Source: Chamaelirium japonicum (taxonomy: Eukaryota > Streptophyta > Magnoliopsida > Liliales > Melanthiaceae). From it: 64,000 nt of DNA. Position 1 is the first letter of the stretch. Every line of letters begins with the position of its first letter. The notes beneath the pieces were generated by a model. It made no database searches and was not told the origin of the DNA. It saw nothing but the letters and a program-made list of their open reading frames with translations. The stretch spans positions 1 through 64,000 of the forward strand of contig CANTAL010000096.1 of the NCBI GenBank assembly GCA_947650365.1. Direction: 5' to 3'. This document shows, in pieces, positions 45,201 to 60,521 of this stretch. Position numbers and translations under genes: made by a program.

Positions 45201-48200
45201 ATGGATCAATTTGAGCGAATGAATTAGAATGGATCGTACGAATGAATTAGAATGGATCGTACGAATAAATTAGAATGGATACATTCGTCCGAATGAATTA
45301 GAATGGATCATACGAATGAGTAAGAATGGATCATACGAATGAAATAGAATAGATTGTACGAATGAATTAGAATGGATCCTACGAATGAATTAGAATGGAT
45401 CGTGTGAATGAATTAGAATGGATTGTATGAATGAATTAGAATGGATCGTATGAATGAATTAGAATGGATCGTGCGAATGAATTCGAATGGATCGTATGAA
45501 TTTATTCTAATTCATTCATACAATCCATTCTAATTCTTTCACACGATCCATTCTAATTCATTTGTACGTTCCATTCTAATTCATTAGCACGATCCATGCT
45601 AATTCATTCGTTCGACCAATTCTAATTCATTAGCACGATCCATTCTAATTCATTCGTACGATCCATTCTAATTTATTCGCACGATCCATTCTAATTCATT
45701 CATAGGATCCATTCTAATTCATTCATACGATCTATTCTAATTCTTTCGCACGAATGTATCCATTCTAATTCATTCGCACGAATGTATCCATTCTAATTCA
45801 TTCGTACGATCCATTCTAATTCATTCGCACAAATGTATCCATTCTAATTCATTCGTACGATCAATTCTAATTCATTCGCACGATCCATTCTAATTCATTC
45901 GTACGATTCATTCTAATTCTTTCACACGATCTATTCTAAGCCATTCTAATTCATTCGTACGAATCCATTCTAATTTATTCGTACAATCTATTCTATTTCA
46001 TTCGTACGATCCATTCTTACTCATTCGTATGATCCATTTTAATTCATTTGGACGAATGTATCCATTCTAATTTATTCGTACGATCCATTCTAATTCATTC
46101 GTACGATCCATTCTAATTCATTCGCTCGAATGTCTCCATTCTAATCCATTCGTACGATCCATTCTAATCCATTCGTACGATCCATTCTAATTCATTCGCA
46201 TGAATGTAACCATTCTAATTCATTCATTTGATCCATTCTAATTCATTCGTACGATCCATTCTAATTCATTAGCACGATCCATGCTAATTCATTCGTTCGA
46301 TCAATTCTAATTCATTAGCACGATCCATTCTAATTCATTCGTACGATCCATTCTAATTCATTCGCACGATCCATTCTAATTCATTCATAGGATCCATTCT
46401 AATTCATTCATACGATCTATTCTAATTCTTTCGCACGAATGTATCCATTCTAATTCATTCGCACGAATGTATCCATTCTAATTCATTCGTACGATCCATT
46501 CTAATTCATTCATACGATCCATTCTAATTTATTCGTACGATCCATTCTAATTCATTCATACGATCTATTCTAATTCATTCATACAATCCATTCTAATTCT
46601 TTCACACGATCCATTCTAATTCATTCGTACGATCCATTCTAATTAATTCGCACAATCCATTCTATTTCATTCGTACGATCCATTCTTACTCATTCGTATG
46701 ATCCATTCTAATTCATTCATATGATCCATTCTAATTCATTCGTACGATCCATTCTAATTCATTCATACGATCCATTCTAATTCATTCGTACGATCCATTC
46801 TAATTCATTCGCACGAATGTATCCATTCTAGTTCATTTGTACGATCCATTCTAATTCATTCGTACGATCCATTCTAATCCATTCGTATGTTCCATTCTAA
46901 TTCATTCATACGATCCATTCTAATTCATTCATACAATCCATTCTAATTCTTTCACATGATCCATTCTAATTCATTCGTAGGACCCATTCTAATTCATTCG
47001 TACAATCTATTCTATTTCATTCGTACGATCCATTCTTACTCATTCGTATGATCCATTCTAATTCATTCAGACGAATGTATCCATTCTAATTTATTCGTAC
47101 GATCCATTCTAATTTATTCGTACGATCCATTCTAATTCATTCGTACGATCCATTCTGACTCATTCGTATGATCCATTCTAATTCATTCGTACGATCCATT
47201 CTAATTCATTCGTACGATCGAGTCTAATTCATTCGCACTATCCATTCTAATTCATTAGTACGATCCATTCTAATTCATTCGTATGATCCATTCTAATTTA
47301 TTCGTTCAAATATATCCATTCTAATTCATTCCGTACGATCCATTCTAATTCATTCGTACGAATGTATCCATTCTAATTCATTCGTACGATCCATTCTAAT
47401 TCATTCGTACGATCCATTCTAATTCATTCGGACGAATGTATCCATTCTAATTTATTCGTACGATCCATTCTAATTCATTCATTTGATCCATTCTAATTCA
47501 TTCGTACGATCCATTCTAATTCATTCGTCCGATCCATTCTAATTCATTCGCACGAATGTATCCATTCTAATTCATTCGTATAATCCATTCTAATTCATTC
47601 GTACGATCCATTCTAATTCATTCGTAAGATCCATTCTAATTCATTCATACGATCCATTCTAATTCATTCGTACGATCTATTCTAATTCATTCGCACGAAT
47701 GTATCCATTCTAGTTCATGAGCACGATCTATTCTAATTCATTCATACAATCCATTCTAATTCTTTCACACGAGCCATTCTAATTCACTCATAGGATCCAT
47801 TCTAATTCATTCGTACGATCCATTCTAATTCATTCGCACGAATGTATCCATTCTAATTCATTCATACTATCCATTCTACTTCATTCGTACTATCCATTCT
47901 AATTCATTCATACAATTCATTCTAATTCATGCGAATGAATTTGAATGGATCGGACGAATGAATTAGAATGGATCGTACGAATGAATTAGAATGGATCAAA
48001 TGAATGAATTAGAATGGATCGTACGAATGAATTAGAATGCATCGTACGAAAGAATTAGAATGGATCGTGCGAATGAAATAGAATGGATCATATGAATGAA
48101 TTAGAATGGATTGTACGAATGGATTAGAATGGATCGTACGAATGCATTCTAATTCCTTCGTACGATCCATTCTAATTCCTTCGTACGATCCATTCTATTT

Positions 48201-51022
48201 CATTCGTATGATCCATTCTAATTCCTTCGTACGATTCATTCTAATTCCTTCGTATCCATTCTAATTCACTCATAGGATCCATTCTAATCCATTCGTAGGA
48301 TCCATTCTAATTCATTCGCATGAATGTAACCATTCTAATTCATTCATTTGATCCATTCTAATTCATTCGTACGATCCATTCTAATTCATTCGTACGATCC
48401 ATTCTAATTCATTCGTACGATCCATTGTAATTCATTCATACAATCCATTTAGATTCATTCGCACAAATGTATCCATTCAAATTCAGTCGTACGATCCAGT
48501 CTAATTCATTAGCACGATCCATGCTAATTCATTCGTTCGATCAATTCTAATTTATTAGCACGATCCATTCTAATTCATTCGTACGATCCATTCTAATTCA
48601 TTCGTACGATCCATTCTTACTCATTCGTATGATCCATTCTAATTCATTCGTACGATCCATTCTAATTCATTCGTACGATCGATTCTAATTCATTCGCACT
48701 ATCCATTCTAATTCATTCGTACGATCCATTCTAATTCATTCGTCTGATTCATTCTAATTTATTCGTTCAAATATATCCACTCTAATTCATTCGTACAATC
48801 CATTCTAATTCATTCGTACGGTCCATTCTAATTTATTCGCACAATCCATTCTATTTCATTCGTACGATCCATTCTTACTCATTCGTATGATCCATTATGG
48901 ATACATTCGTGCGAATGAATTAGAATGGATCATACGAATGAGTAAGAATGGATCGTACGAATGAAATAGAATGGATTGTGCGAATGAATTAGAATGGATC
49001 GTACGAATGAATTAGAATGGATCGTGTGAAAGAATTAGAATGGATCGTGCTAATGAATTAGAATGGATCGTACGAATGGATTAGAATGGATGCATTCGAG
49101 CGAATGAATTAGAATGGATCGTACGAATGAATTAGAATGGATCATACGAATAAGTAAGAATGGATCGTACGAATGAATTAGAATGGATCGTACGAATGAA
49201 TTAGAATAGATCGTACGAATAAATTAGAATGGATACATTCGTCCGAATGAATTAGAATGGATCATACAAATGAGTAAGAATGGATCGTACGAATGAAATA
49301 GAATAGATCGTACGAATGAATTAGAATGGAATATACGAATGAATTAGAATGGATCGTACGAATGAATTAGAATGGATCGTATGAATGAATTAGAATGGAT
49401 CGTACGAATGAATTAGAATGGATCATGTGAATGAATTCGAATGGATCGTACGATCCATTCTAATTCATTCATACAATCCATTCTAATTCATTCGCACGAA
49501 TGTATCCATTCTAATCCATTCGTACGATCCATTCTAATTCATTCGCACAAATGTATCCATTCTAATTCATTCGTACGAGCCATTCTAATTCATTCGTATG
49601 ATCCATTCTAATTCATTCGTACGATCCATTCTAATTCATTCGTATGATCCATTCTAATTAATTCGAATGATCCATTCTAATTCATTCGTACGATCCATTC
49701 TAATTCATTCGTACGATCCATTCTAATTCATTCGTACGATCCATTCTAATTCATTCGTATGATCCATTCTAATTAATTCGTATGATCCATTCTAATTCAT
49801 TCGTACGATCCATTCTAGTTCATTCGTACGATCCATTCTAATTCATTCGCACAATCCATTCTATTTCATTCGTACGATCCATTCTTACTTATTGGTATGA
49901 TCCATTCTAATTCATTCGCACGAATGTATCCATTCTAATTCATTCGTACGAATCCATTCTAATTCATTCGTACAATCCATTCTATTTCATTCGTACGATC
50001 CATTCTTACTCATTCGTATGATCCATTTTAATTCATTCGCACGAATGTATCCATTCTAAATCATTCGTACGATCCATTCTAAATCATTCGTACGATCCAT
50101 TCTATTTCATTCGTATGATCAATTCTAATTCATTCTGTTTCATTCGTACGATCCATTCTAATTCACTCATACGATCCATTCTAATTCATTCATACGATCC
50201 ATTCTAATTCATTTGTACGAATATATCCATTCTAATTCATTCGTACAATCCATTCTAATTCCATCGTACGATCCATTCTAATTCCTTCGTACGATGCATT
50301 CTAATTCCTTCGTACGATCCATTCTATTTCATACGTATGATCCATTCTAATTCCTTCGTACGATCCATTCTAATTCCTTCGTACGATCCATTCTAATTCC
50401 TTCGTATCCATTCTAATTCACTCATACGATCCATTCTAATTCATTCATACGATCTATTCTAATTCATTCATACAATCCATTCTAATTCTTTCACACGATC
50501 CATTCTAATTCATTCGTACGATCCATTCTAATTCATTCGCACAATCCATTCTATTTCATTCGTACGATCCATTCTTACTCATTGGTACGATCCATTCTAA
50601 TTCATTCGCACGAATGTAAGCATTCTAATTCATTCGTACAATCCATTCTAATTCTTTCACACGATCCATTCTAATTCATTCGTACGATCCATTCTAAATC
50701 ATTCGGGCAATCCATTCTATTTCATTCGTACGATCAATTCTAATTCATTAGAATGGATCGTACGAATGAATTAGAATGGATCATATTAATGAATTAGAAT
50801 GGATCGTACGAATGAATTAGAATGGATCGTATGAACGAATTAGAATGGATCGTATGAAGGAATTAGATTGGATCGTACGAATGAATTAGAATGGATATAT
50901 TCGTGCAAATGAATTAGAATGGATCGTATGAATGAATTAGAATGGATCGTACGAATGAATTTGAATGGATATATTCGTGCAAATGAATTAGAATGGATCG
51001 TATGAATGTATTAGAATGGATC
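33231..51022. repeat. 19 kb tandem segmental duplication, copy 2 (17.8 kb)
   Basis: Matches 14,051-33,230 block by block, with scattered single-base differences. The distance between matching points is 19,180 bp at the left edge, 17,675 after a 1,505-bp loss at 33,420 (absent sequence is 14,241-15,745 of copy 1), 17,629 after loss of two monomers near 38,130, 17,722 before 44,070, 17,602 after a 120-bp loss there, and 17,792 from 49,440 to the end. Indels are mostly whole monomers, as unequal exchange or slippage would produce. Homology stops abruptly after GAATGGATC at 51,022. Confidence 0.92.
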
Positions 51023-52590
51023 ATATGAGTGAATTAGAATGGATCGTACTAATGAATTAGAATGGATTGTACGAATGAATTAGAATGGATCGTGTGAAAG
51101 AATTAGAATGGATTGTATGAATGAATTAGAATAGATCGTATGAATGAATTAGAATGGATCGTACGAATGAATTAGAATGGATCGAATGAATGAATTTGAA
51201 TGGATACATTTGTGCGAATGAATCTAAATGGATTGTATGAATGAATTACAATGGATCGTACGAATGAATTAGAATGGATCGTACGAATGAATTAAAATAG
51301 CTCATACGAATGAATTAGAATGAATCGTATGAATGAACTAGAATGGTTACATTCGTGTGAATGAATTAGAATAGATCGTACGAATGAATTAGAATGGATT
51401 GTAAGAATGAGGTAGAATGGATTGTGCGAATGAATTAGAATAGATCGTATGAATGAATAAGAATGGATCGTACGAATGAATTAGAATGGATCGTGCGAAT
51501 GAATTAGCATGAATCGTCCGAATGTATTAGACTGGATCGTACGAATGAATTAGAATGAATCGTACGATCCATTCTATTTCAATCGTCCGATCCATTCTAA
51601 TTCATTCGCATGAATGTATCCATTCTAATTCATTCGTACAATCCATTCTATTTCATTCGTACGATCCATTCTAATTCATTTGTATGATCCATTCTAATTC
51701 ATTCGTACGATCCATTCTAATTCATTCGTACGATCCATTCTAATTCATTCGCACGATCCATTCTAATTCATTCGTCCGATCCATTCTAATTCATTCACAC
51801 GAATGTATCCATTCTAATTCATTCGCACGAATGTATCCATTCTAATTCATTCGTATGATCCATTCTATTTCATTCGTACGATCCATTCTTTCTTATTCGC
51901 ATGATCCATTCTAATTCATTCGCACGATCCATTCTAATTCATTCGTACGATCCATTCTAATTCATTCGTACGATCCATTCTAATTCATTCGTCCGATCCA
52001 TTCTAATTCATTCGCACGAATGTATCCATTCTAATTTATTCGTACGATCTATTCTAATTCATTCGTACGATCCATTCTAATTCATTCGTACGATCCATTC
52101 TAATTCATTCGTACGATCCATTCTAATTCGTTCGCACGAATGTATCCATTATAGTTCTTTCGTACGATCCATTCTATTTCATTCGTACGATCCATTCTTA
52201 CTCATTCGTATGATCCATTCTAATTCATTCGGACGAATGTATCCATTCTAATTTATTCGTACGATCCATTCTAATTCATTCGTACGATCCATTCTAATTC
52301 ATTCGTACGATCCATTCTAATTTATTCGTCTGATCCATTCTAATTCATTCGCACGAATGTATCCATTCTAATTCATTCGTACGATCCATTCTAATTCATT
52401 CGTACGATCCATTCTAATTCATTCGTAAGATCCATTGTAATTCATTCGTACGATCCATTCTAATTTATTCGTACGATCCATTCTAATTCATTCGCACGAA
52501 TGTATCCATTCTAGTTCATTCGTACGATCCATTCTAATTCATTCGTACGATCCATTCTAATTCATTCGCACGATCCATTCTAATTCATTC
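51023..52590. repeat. Transitional satellite region
   Basis: Forward tract to about 51,566, then reverse tract to 52,592. It follows the end of copy 2 of the 19 kb duplication and precedes the 2.4 kb repeat. From about 52,170 it resembles the end of the 2.4 kb unit (ATTCTTACTC, CGGACGAATG and CGTAAGATCC variants in order), so it may be a partial older copy. No gene was seen. Confidence 0.75.
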
Positions 52591-54961
52591 GTATCGTGCG
52601 AATGAATTAGAATGGATCATACGAATGAGTAAGAATGGATCGTACGAATGAAATAGAATGGAATGTGCGAATGAATTAGAATGGATCGTACGAATGAATT
52701 AGAATGGGTCGTGTGAAAAAATTAGAATGGATTGTATGAATGAATTAGAATAGATCGTGCGAATGAACTAGAATGGATACATTCGTGCGAATGAATTGGA
52801 ATGGATCGTACGAATGAATTAGAATGGATCGTACGAATGAATTAGAATGGATCTTACGAATGAATTAGAATGGATCGTACGAATGAATTAGAATGGATCG
52901 TACGAATGAATTAGAATGGATCGGACGAATGAATTAGAATGGATCGTACGAATGAATTAGAATGGATCAAATGAATGAATTAGAATGGATCGTACGAATA
53001 AATTAGAATGGATACATTCGTCCGAATGAATTAGAATGGATCGTATGAATGAATTAGAATGGATCGTACGAATGAATTAGAATGGATTGTACGAATGAAT
53101 TAGAATGGATACATTCGTACGAATAAATTAGAATGGATCGTACGAATGAATTAGAATGGATATATTTGAACGAATAAATTAGAATGGATCATACGAATGA
53201 ATTAGAATGGATCGTACGAATGAATTAGAATGGATTGTGCGAATGAATTAGAATCGATCGTACGAATGAATTAGATTGGATCGTACGAATGAATTAGAAT
53301 GGATCATACGAATGAGTAAGAATGGATCGTACGAATGAATTAGAATGGATCGTACGAATGAATTAGAATGGATCGTACGGATAAATTAGAATGGATACAT
53401 TCGTCCGAATGAATTAGAATGGATCATACGAATGGATTAGAATGGATCGTGTGAAAGAATTAGAATGGATTGTATGAATGAATTAGAATGGATTGTATGA
53501 ATGAATTAGATTGGATCATATGAATGAATTACAATGGATCGTACGAATGAACTTGAATGGATACATTCGTGCGAATGAATTAGAATGGATCGTACGAATG
53601 AATTAGAATGGATCGTACGAATGAATTGGAACAGATCGTATGAATGAATTAGAATGGTTACATTCATACGAATGAATTAGAATGGATCCTACGAATGAAT
53701 TAGAATGGATCGTGTGAAAGAATTAGAATGGATTGTATGAATGAATTAGAATGGATCATACGAATGAATTAGAATGGATCGTATGAATGAACTAGAATGG
53801 ATACATTCGTGCGAATGAATTAGAATGGATCGTACGAATGAATTAGAATGGATCGTACGAATGAATTAGAATGGATCGTACTAATGAATTAGATTGGATC
53901 GTACGATCCATTCTAATCCATTCGTACGATCCATTCTAATTCATTCGTACGATCCATTATAATTCATTCGTAAGATCCATTCTAATTCATTCGTACGATC
54001 CATTCTAATTTATTCGTACGATCCATTCTAATTCCTTCATACGAATGAATCAGAATGGATACATTTGTGCGAATGAATTAGAATGGATCGTACGAATGAA
54101 TTAGAATGGATCGTATGAATGAATTAGAATGGATCGTACGAATGAATTTGAATGGATCGTACGAAGGAATTAGAATGGATCGTACGAATGAATTAGAATG
54201 GATCGTACGAATAAATTAGAATGGATACATTCGTCCGAATGAATTAGAATCGATCATACGAATGAGTAAGAATGGATCGTACGAATGAAATAGAATAGAT
54301 TGTACGAATGAATTAGAATGAATCCTACGAATGAATTAGAATGGATCGTGTTAAAGAATTAGAATGGATTGTATGAATGAATTAGAATGAATTCGTACGA
54401 TCCATTCGAATTCATTCGCCCGATCCATTCTAATTCATTCATACGATCCATTCTAATTCATTCATACAATCCATTCTAATTCTTTCACATGATCCATTCT
54501 AATTCATTCGTCTAATCCATTCTAATTCATTCGTACAATCTATTCTAATATATTCGTACGATCCATTCTTACTCATTCGTATGATCCATTCTAATTCATT
54601 CGGACGAATGTATCCATTCTAATTTATTCGTATGATCCATTCTAATTCATTCGTACGATCCATTCTAATTCATTCGTACGATCCATTGTAATTCATTCGT
54701 TCGATCTATTCTAATTCATTCGCACGAATGTATCCATTCTAATTCATTCGTACGATCCATTCTAATTCATTCGTACGATCCATTCTAATTCATTCGGAAG
54801 ATCCATTCTAATTCATTCGTACGATCCATTCTAATTCATTCGTACGATCCATTCTAATTCATTCGCACGAATGTATCCATTCTAGTTCATTCGTACGATC
54901 CATTCTAATTCATTCGTATGATCCATTCTAATTCATTCGCACGATCCATTCTAATTCATTC
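52591..54961. repeat. 2.4 kb higher-order repeat, copy 1
   Basis: Begins at the switch GTATCGTGCGAATG (52,591) and runs forward to about 53,904, reverse to 54,041, forward to 54,393 and reverse to 54,961: 2,371 bp. The start marker recurs at 54,962 and 57,380. It is 47 bp shorter than copy 2, partly through loss of one 28-bp monomer near 52,920. Confidence 0.9.
54344..54494. repeat. Inverted-repeat junction, spacer orientation B
   Basis: Arms 54,344-54,389 and 54,449-54,494. The spacer begins AATTCGTACGATCC, the reverse of the 10.7 kb form. It is part of the 2.4 kb higher-order repeat and recurs in its next two copies. Confidence 0.86.
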
Positions 54962-57379
54962 GTATCGTGCGAATGAATTAGAATGGATCATACGAATGAG
55001 TAAGAATGGATCGTACGAATGAAATAGAATGGATTGTGCGAATGAATTAGAATGGATCGTACGAATGAATTAGAATGGGTCGTGTGAAAGAATTAGAATG
55101 GATTGTATGAATGAATTAGAATAGATCGTGCGAATGAACTAGAATGGATACATTCGTCCGAATGAATTAGAATGGATCGTACGAACGAATTAGAATGGAT
55201 CGTACGAATGAATTAGAATGGATCTTACGAATGAATTAGAATGGATCGTACGAATGAATTAGAATGGATCGTACGAATGAATTAGAATGGATACATTCGT
55301 GCGAATGAATTAGAATGGATCGGACGAATAAATTAGAATGGATCGTACGAATGAATTAGAATGGATCAAATGAATGAAATAGAATGGATCGTACGAATAA
55401 ATTAGAATGGATACATTCGTCCGAATGAATTAGAATGGATCATATGAATGAATTAGAATGGATCGTACGAATGAATTAGAATGGATCGTACGAATGAATT
55501 AGAATGGATACATTCGTACGAATGAATTAGAATGGATCGTACGAATGAATTAGAATGGATCGTACGAATGAATTAGAATGGATACATTCGTACGAATGAA
55601 TTAGAATGGATCGTACGAATGAATTAGAATGGATAGTGCGAATGAATTAGAATCGATCGTACGAATGAATTAGAATGGATCGTATGAATGAATTAGAATG
55701 GATCATACGAATGAGTAAGAATGGATCGTACGAATGAATTAGAATGGATCGTACGAATGAATTAGAATGGATCGTACGAATAAATTAGAATGGATACATT
55801 CGTCCGAATGAATTAGAATGGATCATACGAATGGATTAGAATGGATCATGTGAAAGAATTAGAATGGATTGTATGAATAAATTAGAATGGATCGTACGAA
55901 TGAATTACAATGGACCGTACGAATGAACTACAATGGATACATTCGTGCGAATGAATTAGAATGGATCGTACGAATGTATTAGAATGGATCGTACGAATGA
56001 ATTAGAATTGATCGTACGAATGAATTAGAATGGATCGTATGAATGAATTAGAATGGTTACATTCATATGAATGAATTAGAATGGATCCTACGAATGAATT
56101 AGAATGGATCGTGTGAAAGAATTAGAATGGATTGTATGAATGAATTAGAATGGATCGTACGAATGAATTAGAATAGATCGTACGAATGAACTAGAATGGA
56201 TACATTCGTGCGAATGAATTAGAATGGATCGTACGAATGAATTAGAATGGATCGTACGAATGGATTAGAATGGATCGTATGAATTAGAATGGATCGTACT
56301 AATGAATTAGAATGGATCGTACGATCCATTCTAATCCATTCGTACGATCCATTCTAATTCATTCGTACGATCCATTCTAATTCATTCGTAAGATCAATTC
56401 TAATTCATTCGTACGATCCATTCTAATTTATTCGTACGATCCATTTTAATTCCTTCGTACGAATGAATCAGAATGGATACATTTGTGCGAATGAATTAGA
56501 ATGGATCGTACGAATGAATTAGAATGGATCATATGAATGAATTAGAATGGATCGTACGAATGAATTAGAATGGATCGTACGAAGGAATTAGAATGGATCG
56601 TACGAATGAATTAGAATGGATCGTACGAATAAATTAGAATGGATACATTCGTCCGAATGAATTAGAATCGATCATACGAATGAGTAAGAATGGATCGTAT
56701 GAATGAAATAGAATAGATTGTACGAATGAATTAGAATGGATCCTACGAATGAATTAGAATGGATCGTGTGAAAGAATTAGAATGGATTGTATGAATGAAT
56801 TAGAATGAATTCGTACGATCCATTCGAATTCATTCGCACGATCCATTCTAATTCATTCATACGATCCATTCTAATTCATTCATACAATCCATTCTAATTC
56901 TTTCACATGATCCATTCTAATTCATTCGTCTAATCCATTCTAATTCATTCGTACAATCTATTCTAATATATTCGTACGATCCATTCTTACTCATTCATAT
57001 GATCCATTCTAATTCATTCGGACGAATGTATCCATTCTAATTTATTCGTATGATCCATTCTAATTCATTCGTACGATCCATTCTAATTCATTCGTACGAT
57101 CCATTGTAATTCATTCGTCCGATCCATTCTAATTCATTCGCACGAATGTATCCATTCTAATTCATTCGTACGATACATTCTAATTCATTCGTACGATCCA
57201 TTCTAATTCATTCGTAAGATCCATTCTAATTCATTCGTACGATCCATTCTAATTCATTCGTACGATCCATTCTAATTCATTCGCACGAATGTATCCATTC
57301 TAGTTCATTCGTACGATCCATTCTAATTCATTCGTACGATCCATTCTAATTCATTCGCACGATCCATTCTAATTCATTC
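54962..57379. repeat. 2.4 kb higher-order repeat, copy 2
   Basis: 2,418 bp with the same block order as copy 1: forward to 56,323, reverse to 56,460, forward to 56,811, reverse to 57,379. The internal marker GAATGAATCAG lies at 54,043 in copy 1, 56,461 here and 60,028 in copy 3. The empty LINE target site is at 56,978-56,991. It contains a shortened monomer, ATCGTATGAATTAG, near 56,273. Confidence 0.9.
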
Positions 57380-57549
57380 GTATCGTGCGAATGAGTTAGA
57401 ATGGATCATACGAATGAGTAAGAATGGATCATACGAATGAAATAGAGTGGATTGTGCGAATGAATTAGAATGGATCGTACGAATGAATTAGAATGGGTCG
57501 TGTGAAAGAATTAGAATGGATTGTATGAATGAATTAGAATAGATCGTGC

Positions 57550-59822
57550 GAATGAACTAGAATGGATACATTCGTGCGAATGAATTAGAATGGATCGTAC
57601 GAATAAATTAGAATGGATCGTACGAATGAATTAGAATGGATCTTACGAATGAATTAGAATGGATCGTACGAATGAATTAGAATGGATACATTCGTGCGAA
57701 TGAATTAGAATGGATCGGACGAATGAATTAGAATGGATCGTACGAATGAATTAGAATGGATCAAATGAATGAATTAGAATGGATCGTACGAATAAATGAG
57801 AATGGATACATTCGTCCGTATGAATTAGAATGGATCGTATGAATGAATTAGAATGGATCGTACGAATGAATTAGAATGGATCGTACGAATGAATTAGAAT
57901 GGATACATTCGTACGAATGAATTAGAATGGATCGTACGAATGAATTAGAATGGATATATTTGAACGAATAAATTAGAATGGATCATACGAATGAATTAGA
58001 ATGGATCGTACGAATGAATTAGAATGGATAGTGCGAATGAATTAGAATCGATCGTACGAATGAATTAGAATGGATCGTACGAATGAATTAGAATGGATCA
58101 TACGAATGAGTAAGAATGGAGCGTACGAATGAATTAGAATGGATCGTACGAATGAATTAGAATGGATCGTACGAATAAATTAGAATGGATACATTCGTCC
58201 GAATGAATTAGAATGGATCATACGAATGGATTAGAATGGATCGTGTGAAAGAATTAGAATGGATTGTATGAATGAATTAGAATGGATCGTACGAATGAAT
58301 TACAATTGATCGTACGAATGAACTAGAATGGATACATTCATGCAAATGAATTAGAATAGATCGTACGAATGAATTAGAATGGATCGTACGAATGAATTAG
58401 AATAGATCGTACGAATGAATTAGAATGGATCGTATGAATGAATTAGAATGGTTACATTCATACGAATGAATTAGAATGGATCCTACGAATGAATTAGAAT
58501 GGATCGTGTGAAAGAATTAGAATAGATTGTATGAATGAATTAGAATGGATCGTACGAATGAATTAGAATGGATCGTACGAATGAACTAGAATGGATACAT
58601 TCGTGCGAATTAATTAGAATGGATCGTACGAATGAATTAGAATGGATCGTACTAATGAATTAGAATGGATCGTACGAATGAACTAGAATGGATACATTCG
58701 TGCGAATGAATTAGAATGGATCATACGAATGAATTAGAATGGATCGTACGAATGAATTAGAATGGATCGTACGAATGAATTAGAATGGATCTTACGAATG
58801 AATTAGAATGGATCGTACGAATGAATTAGAATGGATCGTACGAATGAATTAGAATGGATACATTCGTGCGAATGAATTAGAATGGATCGGACGAATGAAT
58901 TAGAATGGATCGTACGAATGAATTAGAATGGATCAAATGAATGAATTAGAAAGGATCGTACGAATAAATTAGAATGGATACATTCGTCCGAATGAATTAG
59001 AATGGATCGTATGAATGAATTAGAATGGATCGTACGAATGAATTAGAATGGATCGTACGAATGAATTAGAATGGATACATTCGTACGAATGAATTAGAAT
59101 GGATCGTACGAATGAATTAGAATGGATATATTTGAACGAATAAATTAGAATGGATCATACGAATGAATTAGAATGGATCGTACGAATGAATTAGAATGGA
59201 TAGTGCGAATGAATTAGAATCGATCTTACGAATGAATTAGAATGGATCGTACGAATGAATTAGAATGGATCATACGAATGAGTAAGAATGGATCGTACGA
59301 ATGAATTAAAATGGATCGTACGAATAAATTAGAATGGATCGTACGAATAAATTAGAATGGATACATTCGTCCGAATGAATTAGAATGGATCATACGAATG
59401 GATTAGAATGGATCATGTGAAAGAATTAGAATGGATTGTATGAATGAATTAGAATGGATCATACGAATGAATTACAATGGATCGTACAGATGAACTAGAA
59501 TGGATACATTCGTGCGAATGAATTAGAATGGATCGTACGAATGAATTAGAATGGATCGTACGAATGAATTAGAATAGATCGTACGAATGAATTAGAATGG
59601 ATCGTATGAATGAATTAGAATGGTTACATTCATACGAATGAATTAGAATGGATCCTACGAATGAATTAGAATGGATCGTGTGAAAGAATTAGAATGGATT
59701 TTATGAATGAATTAGAATGGATCGTACGAATGAATTAGAATGGATCGTACGAATGAACTAGAATGGATACATTCGTGCGAATGAATTAGAATGGATCGTA
59801 CGAATGAATTAGAATGGATCGT
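57550..59822 (+). repeat. 1.15 kb internal tandem duplication
   Basis: Two successive units, about 57,550-58,672 and 58,673-59,822, repeat the same variant order. Marker distances are 1,149 bp for GGATCTTACG, and 1,172 bp for GGATCGGACG and CATACGAATGG, a difference of one monomer. Copies 1 and 2 of the 2.4 kb repeat have only one such unit. Edges are approximate. Confidence 0.82.
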
Positions 59823-60305
59823 ACGAATGGATTAGAATGGATCGTATGAATTAGAATGGATCGTACTAATGAATTAGAATGGATTGTACGATCCATTCTA
59901 ATCTATTCGTACGATCCATTCTAATTCATTCGTACGATCCATTCTAATTCATTCGTAAGATCCATTCTAATTTATTCGTACGATCCATTCTAATTTATTC
60001 GTATGATCCATTTTAATTCCTTCGTACGAATGAATCAGAATGGATACATTTGTGCGAATGAATTAGAATGGATCGTACGAATGAATTAGAATGGATCGTA
60101 CGAATGAATTAGAATGGATCGTACGAAGGAATTAGAATGGATCGTACGAATGAATTAGAATGGATCGTACGAATAAATTAGAATGGATACATTCATCCGA
60201 ATGAATTAGAATCGATCATACGAATGAGTAAGAATGGATCGTACGAATGAAATAGAATAGATTGTACGAATGAATTAGAATGGATCCTACGAATGAATTA
60301 GAATG

Positions 60306-60456
60306 GATCGTATGAAAGAATTAGAATGGATTATATGAATGAATTAGAATGAATTCGTACAATCCATTCGAATTCATTCGCACGATCCATTCTAATTCAT
60401 TCATACGATCCATTCTAATTCATTCATACAATCCATTCTAATTCTTTCACACGATC
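60306..60456. repeat. Inverted-repeat junction, spacer orientation B, next to LINE
   Basis: Arms 60,306-60,351 and 60,411-60,456, with a few CpG-type changes (GATCGTATG for GATCGTGTG; ATTATATG for ATTGTATG). It ends 65 bp before the LINE target-site duplication. Confidence 0.84.
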
Positions 60457-60521
60457 CATTCTAATTCATTCGTCTAATCCATTCTAATTCATTCGTACAA
60501 TCTATTCTAATATATTCGTAC

